DNA of 37,254 nt from Cellulosimicrobium funkei (lineage in GTDB: Bacteria; Actinomycetota; Actinomycetes; Actinomycetales; Cellulomonadaceae), in contig NZ_JNBQ01000038.1 of NCBI RefSeq assembly GCF_001019615.1, positions 1-37,254 on the forward strand, written 5' to 3'. Position 1 is the first letter of the stretch. Each line of letters starts with the position of its first letter. The translations under genes and the position numbers were made by a program. This document shows, piece by piece, positions 32,008 through 37,254 of the stretch. A model generated the notes under the pieces. That model ran no database searches. It was not told the DNA's origin and was given only the letters and a program-made list of their open reading frames with translations.

Positions 32008-32271
32008 TCAGGTGCCGAGCTCGACGGTGATGGCCCAGGCGTCGGCGGCGTCGCCCGTCTCGGTGGCCCGGGGGAGCAGCTCCTCGTCGACCACCGCGTG
32101 GCCGCGCATCCGTGCCCAGGCGGGGACGTCGAGGCGCGCCGCGGGATCGGTCGACCACACCGTGAGGCGCGTTCCCGGCCGCCGGTCGCGTGCCGCTGCG
32201 GCGAGCCGGATCACCGGGAGCGGGCAGCGCAGCCCGCGCGCGTCCACCACCTCGGGGGCCTCCTCGCTCAC
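32008..32271 (-). CDS. TusA-like sulfurtransferase
   Basis: 87 residues. The TusA/YeeD/SirA fold is shown by VVDARGLRCPLPVIRLAAAA, where Cys16 in the CPxP motif carries persulfide sulfur. TRLTVWSTDPAARLDVPAWARMRGHAVV is the second strand-helix-strand unit. The GTG start overlaps the stop of the upstream desulfurase homologue (GTGA), so expression is coupled. In related actinobacteria the two domains are often annotated as one fused protein (cysteine desulfurase/sulfurtransferase TusA); here they are separate but adjacent. It keeps its catalytic Cys although the partner has lost its PLP site. Confidence 0.9.
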   Translation of the reverse strand: MSEEAPEVVDARGLRCPLPVIRLAAAARDRRPGTRLTVWSTDPAARLDVPAWARMRGHAVVDEELLPRATETGDAADAWAITVELGT

Positions 32272-33413
32272 AGGCCCTGCACCCCCAGCGTGGCGCGTAC
32301 GCGCGCGACGGCCCCGGGCAGCGCGGCGAGCAGGCGGTCGACGTCCGCCTCGGTCGTCGACCGGTCGAGCGCGACGCGCACGTTGCCGTGCGTGAGGACA
32401 CCCATCGCGGCCAGCACGTGCGACGGCTCGAGCGTGCTCGACGTGCAGGCCGAGCCCGAGCCGACGGCGATCCCCTCGCGGTCGAGGTCCGTGAGCAGCG
32501 CCTCGCCGTCCACGTAGAGGAACGAGAACGTCGCCACGTGCGGCAGGCGGTCGACCGGGTCGCCCACCACCTCGACGTCGGGGATCTCGGCGACGCGCGC
32601 GCGGACGCGGTCGACGAGCGCGCGCCGCCGTGCGTCCTCGGCCTCGCGGTCCGTGAGCACCGCCTGGAGAGCGACGGCCGCCGCGAACGCCGCGGGCACG
32701 GACACCCCGCCGGGCGCCCAGGGGTCGGGGTCCTCCGGGTACGGGCTGCGCCGTCGTACGCGCGACCGGACCGCCAGGACCCCGACGCCGGGACCTCCGC
32801 CCCAGTCGGCAGGGTCGGCCGCCAGCGCGTCCCACGCCGGCGGGACCGTGTCGTGGCCGAGGCTCGCCCCCGCGTCGACGAGGAGGGGGACGCCGACGGC
32901 GCGCGCGGCCTCGTGCACCGCCGCGACGGGCTGGCGCGTGCCCACCTCGCCGTTGGCGAGCTGGAGCGCGGCGAGCGCGACGCCCGGTCGTGCGACGGCG
33001 TCGGACATCGCGTCGGCGTCGACCCGACCGGCGCGGTCCACCCCGACGACCTCGCGCTCGAGCCCGCCGTGCTCGGCGGCGTGCAGGACCGCGGCGCGCT
33101 CGACCGCCCCGACGACGACCCGCCGGCCGACGCGCGACCGTCCGCCGGCGAGCGCCGCGACGGCGGTGTGCAGCGACGCCGTGTGGTTCGCGGTGAAGAC
33201 CACCTCTTCCGTCCGCGCGCCGAGCGCGGCCGCGACGGCCTCGCGCGCGCCGTCGAGCAGCGCGGCGGCACGTCGGCCCTCCGCGTGCAGGCGGCGGGGG
33301 TCGGCCCAGCCGTCGTCGAGCGCACGGTCGAAGGCCTCGCGCGCGAGCGGGTGCCAGGGCGCACGCCCGCCGTTGTCGAGGCGGACCCGGCGATCGGGGG
33401 TGGTGTGTGTCAC
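32268..33413 (-). CDS. Cysteine-desulfurase homologue (class V aminotransferase fold) without PLP lysine
   Basis: 381 residues of NifS/IscS fold. The C-terminal sulfur-acceptor loop is intact: VGSGSACTSSTLEPSHVLAAMG with Cys323, and TFSFLYVDGEALL. But the cofactor site is lost. The SAHKWGGP-type PLP-lysine motif reads DPADWGGGPGVG, so the lysine is Asp203 (codon 32805-32807). The usual stacking His is Arg106 (GAVERAAVLH), the NNEVG motif is NGEVG (154-158), and the D-A-x-Q motif is DAGAS, so Gln is Ala183. Asp180 remains. It probably cannot release sulfur from cysteine with PLP. The GTG at 33413 has GGAGG 4 nt upstream. It is coupled to the TusA gene by a GTGA overlap. Confidence 0.85.
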   Translation of the reverse strand: MTHTTPDRRVRLDNGGRAPWHPLAREAFDRALDDGWADPRRLHAEGRRAAALLDGAREAVAAALGARTEEVVFTANHTASLHTAVAALAGGRSRVGRRVVVGAVERAAVLHAAEHGGLEREVVGVDRAGRVDADAMSDAVARPGVALAALQLANGEVGTRQPVAAVHEAARAVGVPLLVDAGASLGHDTVPPAWDALAADPADWGGGPGVGVLAVRSRVRRRSPYPEDPDPWAPGGVSVPAAFAAAVALQAVLTDREAEDARRRALVDRVRARVAEIPDVEVVGDPVDRLPHVATFSFLYVDGEALLTDLDREGIAVGSGSACTSSTLEPSHVLAAMGVLTHGNVRVALDRSTTEADVDRLLAALPGAVARVRATLGVQGL

Positions 33414-33813
33414 ATGGCCTCCAGGGCGCTGGCGGTCGCGCCGCAGGGCACGGCGCGGACCGGGGGAGCCGGCCGGTCGCTCCCGGGTGGGCGCGTCGCG
33501 GCCTCCCGTGCGGCGTCGGATCGTTGCGCTCGCGCGGACCGCGACGGGGTGTCGGCACCCGTCCGGAGGCTCCACCGGCACGGTACCGCTCCGCCGGGCG
33601 GAGCGTCGGTGTGGCAAGGATCTGACAGACCTGGCGTGGGTGTGGTGAACCCGTCCTGACCGGCCAGGACGTGTGCCGCATCTCGCCCGTCCGCAGCGCG
33701 TTCCGGGCCACGAAGGGCGGAATCCCGCGCTAGGCTTCGTGTGTCGAGGACGAAGGTCCTGTGCTGGGCTCGTAAAGGCGGGTCCGGGCAGGACGTGACG
33801 TGAAAGGCCCCCC
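33414..33813. other. 400-bp divergent region upstream of ctaC and the desulfurase homologue
   Basis: No gene seen. It holds a 9-bp hairpin CGCTCCGCC-G-GGCGGAGCG at 33587-33605 and a 9-bp near-perfect dyad at 33653-33670 (GTCCTGACC with GGCCAGGAC). The -10 box TAGGCT at 33731 is probably the ctaC promoter, followed by a leader of about 70 nt with AAAGG before the TTG start. The start-proximal part contains the ribosome site of the minus-strand gene. Confidence 0.55.
33731..33736 (+). promoter_or_regulatory. -10 box TAGGCT, probable promoter of ctaC-ctaD-ctaF
   Basis: TAGGCT lies 78 bp before the ctaC start and is the only good -10 in the 400-bp upstream region on this strand. Unlike most promoters here it would give a leadered transcript. 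Confidence 0.4.
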
Positions 33814-34734
33814 TTGCACTCGCAACCCCCTAGCCGCACACGGCGCACCATCCTGCGGGCGACGGCCCTCGCCGTCGCCGTCGCTGCGGTGGCGTCCGGC
33901 TGCGCCAGCGACACGGTCCAGCGCGGGTTCCTGCCCGGTTACGAGGACGGGGAGGTGACCAACCAGACCGCCCGGATCACCTCGCTGTGGACCGGCTCGT
34001 GGATCGCCGCCCTCATCGTCGGCATCATCACGTGGGGCCTCATGCTGTGGTGCGTCGCCGCCTACCGCAAGCGCAAGGACGACCACCGGCTCCCGGTCCA
34101 GACGCGGTACCACCTGCCGCTCGAGATCATGTACACGGCCGTGCCGATCATCATGGTCCTCGTCCTGTTCTTCTACACGGACCGCGACATGAGCGCGATC
34201 GTGGACAAGGACGTGGAGGCCGACATGACCGTCCAGGTCATCGGCAAGCAGTGGAGCTGGGACTTCAACTACGTGGACGAGGACGTCTACGAGTCCGGCC
34301 AGCACCTCGCCGACGTCGGCGGCACCATGACGGAGGACGCGGAGATCGACGGGGCCCCGGGCACGTCGGAGGCGCTCCCGACGCTGTACCTGCCCGCGGG
34401 CGAGAGCATCCGCTTCGTCCTGGACTCGCGCGACGTCATCCACTCCTTCTGGATCCCCGCGTTCCTCTACAAGCTGGACATGATCCCGCACCGCACCAAC
34501 GAGTTCGTGGTCACCCCGCAGCGCGAGGGGGTCTACGCCGGCAAGTGCGCCGAGCTCTGCGGCGAGCACCACTCCGGGATGCTCTTCAACGTCGAGATCG
34601 TGGACCGCGCCGAGTTCGACGCGCAGATGGAGGAGCTCCGCGAGAAGGGGCAGGAGGGCCAGATCCCGGTGGAGGGATTCAGCCGCCTCCAGGACCCGAA
34701 CCCCGTCCCTGCTAGCACGGAGGGTGAGCACTGA
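33814..34734 (+). CDS. ctaC: Cytochrome c oxidase subunit II
   Basis: 306 residues from a TTG start; AAAGG lies 7 nt upstream and no better start is near. Lipoprotein signal: Arg-rich N-terminus, hydrophobic core and lipobox ASGC with Cys30. Two membrane helices follow ([20 protein letters not shown] and [19 protein letters not shown]), then the periplasmic CuA cupredoxin domain with [32 protein letters not shown] and the copper ligands in [14 protein letters not shown]. It accepts electrons from cytochrome bc1/cytochrome c for the aa3 oxidase. The stop overlaps the ctaD start in TGATG, coupling the two. C-terminal extension of about 40 residues after the CuA domain. Confidence 0.96.
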   Translation: MHSQPPSRTRRTILRATALAVAVAAVASGCASDTVQRGFLPGYEDGEVTNQTARITSLWTGSWIAALIVGIITWGLMLWCVAAYRKRKDDHRLPVQTRYHLPLEIMYTAVPIIMVLVLFFYTDRDMSAIVDKDVEADMTVQVIGKQWSWDFNYVDEDVYESGQHLADVGGTMTEDAEIDGAPGTSEALPTLYLPAGESIRFVLDSRDVIHSFWIPAFLYKLDMIPHRTNEFVVTPQREGVYAGKCAELCGEHHSGMLFNVEIVDRAEFDAQMEELREKGQEGQIPVEGFSRLQDPNPVPASTEGEH

Positions 34735-36557
34735 TGGTCGCGCAGGCCGAAGTCATCCCCGGTCTCGCCCCTCGGCGGCAGACCCTCGGTCGGACCGTGA
34801 TCAAGTGGGTCACGTCCACCGACCACAAGACGATCGGGTACATGTACCTGATTACGTCGTTCATCTTCTTCTGCATCGGCGGCCTCATGGCCCTCGTGAT
34901 CCGCGCGGAGCTCTTCGAGCCCGGGATCCAGCTCGTGCAGAGCAAGGAGCAGTACAACCAGCTCTTCACGATGCACGGCACGATCATGCTGCTGCTGTTC
35001 GCGACCCCGCTGTTCGCCGGGTTCGCCAACGTCATCATGCCGCTGCAGATCGGTGCGCCGGACGTCGCGTTCCCGCGACTGAACATGTTCGCGTACTGGC
35101 TCTACCTCTTCGGCGGGCTCATCGCCTCGGCCGGCTTCTTCACGCCGCAGGGCGCGGCCTCGTTCGGGTGGTTCGCGTACGCGCCGCTGTCGAACACGAC
35201 GTTCAGTCCGGGTCTCGGGGGAGACCTGTGGGTGTTCGGCCTCGCGCTCGCCGGCTTCGGCACGATCCTCGGTGCCGTCAACTTCATCACGACGATCATC
35301 ACCATGCGCGCGCCCGGCATGACGATGTTCCGCATGCCGATCTTCACGTGGAACACGCTCATCACGAGCCTCCTCGTGCTCATGGCGTTCCCGCCCCTGG
35401 CCGCCGCGCTCTTCGCGCTCGGCGCCGACCGGCGCTTCGGTGCCCAGATCTTCAACCCCGAGAACGGGGGAGCGATCCTCTGGCAGCACCTGTTCTGGTT
35501 CTTCGGGCACCCTGAGGTCTACATCATCGCGCTGCCGTTCTTCGGCATCGTGTCCGAGATCTTCCCGGTCTTCGCCCGCAAGCCGATCTTCGGCTACAAG
35601 GGCCTCGTCTACGCGACGATCGCCATCGCGGCGCTCTCCGTCACCGTGTGGGCCCACCACATGTACGTGACCGGCGCGGTCCTGCTGCCGTTCTTCGCCT
35701 TCATGACGATGCTCATCGCGGTCCCGACCGGCGTGAAGTTCTTCAACTGGATCGGCACGCTCTGGCGAGGCAAGCTCACGTTCGAGACGCCGATGCTGTG
35801 GTCGATCGGCTTCCTCGTGACCTTCCTCTTCGGTGGTCTGACGGGCGTCATCCTGTCGAGCCCGGCGCTGGACTTCCACCTGTCCGACTCCTACTTCGTG
35901 GTGGCGCACTTCCACTACGTCGTGTTCGGCACCGTGGTGTTCGCGATGTTCGCGGGCTTCTACTTCTGGTGGCCCAAGTTCACCGGCCGGATGCTCAACG
36001 AGCGCCTCGGCAAGCTCCACTTCTGGCTGCTGTTCATCGGCTTCCACACCACGTTCCTCATCCAGCACTGGCTGGGTGTCGAGGGCATGCCGCGCCGCTA
36101 CGCGGACTACGCGCCGTCCGACGGCTTCACGTGGGAGAACCAGGTCTCGACGGTCGGGGCGTTCATCCTCGCCGCGTCGACCCTGCCCTTCCTCTGGAAC
36201 GTCTACACGACCTGGCGCAACGCGCCCAAGGTCGAGGTCGACGACCCGTGGGGCTACGGCCGCTCGCTCGAGTGGGCGACGTCCAGCCCGCCGCCGCGAC
36301 ACAACTTCACGTCGCTGCCGCGCATCCGGTCCGAGTCGCCCGCGTTCGACCTGCACCACCCCGAGGTCGCGGCGATGGACCACGCCGAGCCGAACCCGAA
36401 CGTCCTCGAGAAGGTCTACGGCGAGGCTGACCGCCGCGGCGAGAAGAGCGTCGCGCTCGACCGCCTGAGCGGCGCAGAGACCGCGAGCGACTCGACGACG
36501 ACCACGATCGTCGACGACCCCCGCACGGGCACGACGGATGAGGAGGCCGGGAAGTGA
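34734..36557 (+). CDS. ctaD: Cytochrome c oxidase subunit I
   Basis: 607 residues, twelve membrane helices, the catalytic subunit of aa3 oxidase reducing O2 to water. Key segments: [58 protein letters not shown] (heme a ligand His); [15 protein letters not shown] (CuB His cross-linked to Tyr); HHMYVTG; and [12 protein letters not shown] (heme a3 and CuB ligands). The C-terminal tail of about 100 residues is hydrophilic. It starts in a TGATG overlap with ctaC and ends in GTGA overlap with ctaF, so the three genes form one coupled operon. Confidence 0.97.
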   Translation: MVAQAEVIPGLAPRRQTLGRTVIKWVTSTDHKTIGYMYLITSFIFFCIGGLMALVIRAELFEPGIQLVQSKEQYNQLFTMHGTIMLLLFATPLFAGFANVIMPLQIGAPDVAFPRLNMFAYWLYLFGGLIASAGFFTPQGAASFGWFAYAPLSNTTFSPGLGGDLWVFGLALAGFGTILGAVNFITTIITMRAPGMTMFRMPIFTWNTLITSLLVLMAFPPLAAALFALGADRRFGAQIFNPENGGAILWQHLFWFFGHPEVYIIALPFFGIVSEIFPVFARKPIFGYKGLVYATIAIAALSVTVWAHHMYVTGAVLLPFFAFMTMLIAVPTGVKFFNWIGTLWRGKLTFETPMLWSIGFLVTFLFGGLTGVILSSPALDFHLSDSYFVVAHFHYVVFGTVVFAMFAGFYFWWPKFTGRMLNERLGKLHFWLLFIGFHTTFLIQHWLGVEGMPRRYADYAPSDGFTWENQVSTVGAFILAASTLPFLWNVYTTWRNAPKVEVDDPWGYGRSLEWATSSPPPRHNFTSLPRIRSESPAFDLHHPEVAAMDHAEPNPNVLEKVYGEADRRGEKSVALDRLSGAETASDSTTTTIVDDPRTGTTDEEAGK

Positions 36558-36952
36558 AGGTCGAGTACAAGCTGTTCCTCTACGGGACGCCGTTCTTCAT
36601 CGCCGCAGGGCTCGTCTACGGCTTCTGGAGCCACTGGGAGCCCGTCGGGTCGGTCGCCATCCTCCTGACCGGTGCGCTGGTCGCGATGATCGGTGCCTAC
36701 CTCATGCTCACGGCGAAGCGCATCGACGCCCGGCCCGAGGACGACCCCGAGGGTCTCATCGAGCAGGGCGCCGGCGACCAGGGCGTCTACGCCCCGTGGA
36801 GCTGGTGGCCGCTCGCCATCGCCGGCTCGGCCGCGATCGTGTTCCTCGGCCTCGCCGTCGGCTGGTGGCTCGTCTACGTCGGGATCGCGCTCGCCGCGGT
36901 CGCCCTCGTGGGCTGGGTCTTCGAGTTCTCTCGGGGCCAGCACGCCCACTGA
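36554..36952 (+). CDS. ctaF: Cytochrome c oxidase subunit IV (actinobacterial)
   Basis: 132 residues. The actinobacterial subunit IV is recognised from position, length and sequence: [90 protein letters not shown]. About four membrane helices with a polar middle loop ([23 protein letters not shown]). The GTG start overlaps the ctaD stop (GTGA). It is an accessory subunit with unknown catalytic role. A strong terminator follows, ending the operon. Confidence 0.93.
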   Translation: MKVEYKLFLYGTPFFIAAGLVYGFWSHWEPVGSVAILLTGALVAMIGAYLMLTAKRIDARPEDDPEGLIEQGAGDQGVYAPWSWWPLAIAGSAAIVFLGLAVGWWLVYVGIALAAVALVGWVFEFSRGQHAH

Positions 36953-36977
36953 TCGCCCCGACGTCCTCGCGACGTAG

Positions 36978-37013
36978 GAACGGCCCGATCCCCGTCTGGG
37001 GACCGGGCCGTTC
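36978..37013 (+). terminator. Terminator of the cta operon
   Basis: A 16-bp stem (36978-36993 with 36998-37013, one A-C mismatch) and GTCT loop lies 26 bp after the ctaF stop. GAACGGCCCG and its complement form the base. Confidence 0.8.
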
Positions 37014-37098
37014 GTCGTTCCGTCGGCCTGCCCGGACGACGTCGCGCGCCACCTCTTCGTCACGGCGGACTGAGCCCGACCCCGCGCCGTCAGGGCGC

Positions 37099-37153
37099 CG
37101 AACACGACATGAGGGTCGTTATCCATCGGATAACGACCCTCATGTCGTGTTCG
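37099..37153. repeat. Perfect hairpin with 26-bp arms and 3-nt loop
   Basis: 37099-37124 is the exact reverse complement of 37128-37153; the loop is ATC. The base of the right arm is TGTCGTGTTCG, and the arms contain GAGGGTCGTTATCC. It is less GC-rich than its surroundings, about half G+C. It may be a strong bidirectional terminator between ctaF and the gene at the right edge, but its perfection over 26 bp is unusual. Confidence 0.8.
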
Positions 37154-37190
37154 CCGGCGGGCGGTGTCGTGTTCGCCCGCCGGGTGTCGT
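37143..37190. repeat. TGTCGTGTTCG repeats and a second hairpin
   Basis: TGTCGTGTTCGCC occurs at 37143-37155 and 37165-37177, and TGTCGT again at 37185-37190; the complement of TGTCGTGTTCG opens the left arm of the neighbouring hairpin (37099-37109). Around the second copy lies a 10-bp hairpin, CCGGCGGGCG at 37154-37163 and its complement at 37174-37183, whose 10-nt loop is GTGTCGTGTT. The unit repeats at a 22-bp step. Confidence 0.65.
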
Positions 37191-37201
37191 CTGGCGGGGC
37201 G

Positions 37202-37254
37202 TCAGGCGGGGACGATGAGCCCGGCGGTCTGGGTCTTGGCGCGCTGGAGGCGTG
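37202..37254 (-). CDS. Unidentified gene, 3' end only
   Basis: A minus-strand frame ending in TGA at 37204-37202 reads ...RLQRAKTQTAGLIVPA over the last 16 complete codons. It converges with ctaF across the hairpins, where such a gene would be expected. In many actinobacteria the cytochrome bc1 genes (qcrCAB) lie near the ctaCDF genes, so QcrB is one candidate, but 16 residues cannot show this. Confidence 0.3.
   Translation of the reverse strand, partial: RLQRAKTQTAGLIVPA

Noticed and set aside
1-37254. Mobile element, integron, prophage or CRISPR array
   Set aside because: No transposase, integrase, terminal inverted repeats, or regularly spaced repeats were seen; base composition is even across the accessory region.

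Overview
The window is chromosomal DNA from a very GC-rich actinobacterium. GTG starts are frequent, reading frames are open on both strands, and start codons often sit directly behind a TANNNT -10 box. The gene set (actinobacterial ctaC/ctaD/ctaF, DUF3043 and DUF3817 membrane proteins, a PAS-ANTAR protein, a YczR/YczE pair) fits Micrococcales, most likely Promicromonosporaceae or Cellulomonadaceae. The species-level guess is inference. I saw no tRNA, rRNA, CRISPR array, transposase or integrase.

Layout, left to right. (1) 1-6152 is mostly core metabolism: the 5' part of a 2-oxoacid dehydrogenase E2 gene (sucB-like) behind lpdA on the minus strand; a small unknown protein converging on leucyl aminopeptidase pepA; then a plus-strand operon of two small membrane proteins, pyrD and a 69-residue protein, with ATGA overlaps around pyrD. 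(2) 6186-21348 is accessory: a MocR/YczR regulator divergent from a YczE membrane protein, an aldo/keto reductase, DNA polymerase IV, two alpha/beta hydrolases below a giant LuxR-type ATPase regulator, a short VOC protein, a cytosolic beta-lactamase-fold hydrolase followed by a MerR regulator, a secreted fasciclin protein, a PAS-ANTAR regulator and an epoxide hydrolase. (3) 21388-28323 mixes conserved and accessory genes: DUF3043 protein, DHA2 efflux pump with TetR regulator, M20 dipeptidase, VOC-TPR fusion, hotdog thioesterase, DUF3817 protein and a DJ-1/PfpI protein. (4) 28383-36952 is again core-like: quinolinate synthase nadA, a diverged glycerate kinase homologue, a VOC protein, the Fe-S carrier erpA, a TusA protein coupled to a cysteine-desulfurase homologue, and the aa3 oxidase operon ctaC-ctaD-ctaF. 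The last 300 bases hold several hairpins and the 3' tip of an unidentified minus-strand gene.

The functional links are the oxidoreductase/TCA pair (E2 plus E3), pyrimidine synthesis by PyrD (which passes electrons to quinone), the terminal oxidase, and an Fe-S/sulfur neighbourhood (nadA, erpA, desulfurase homologue, TusA). The most unusual items are two apparent pseudoenzymes in region 4. The cysteine-desulfurase homologue at 32268-33413 keeps its sulfur-accepting Cys but has lost the PLP lysine and most other PLP contacts. The glycerate kinase homologue at 29706-30926 lacks the family's N-terminal and C-terminal active-site motifs. Other leads are a set of leaderless-type promoters, a 33-bp direct repeat in the MocR/YczE intergenic region, a MerR-type 19-bp-spacer promoter, and a perfect hairpin with 26-bp arms near the right end.
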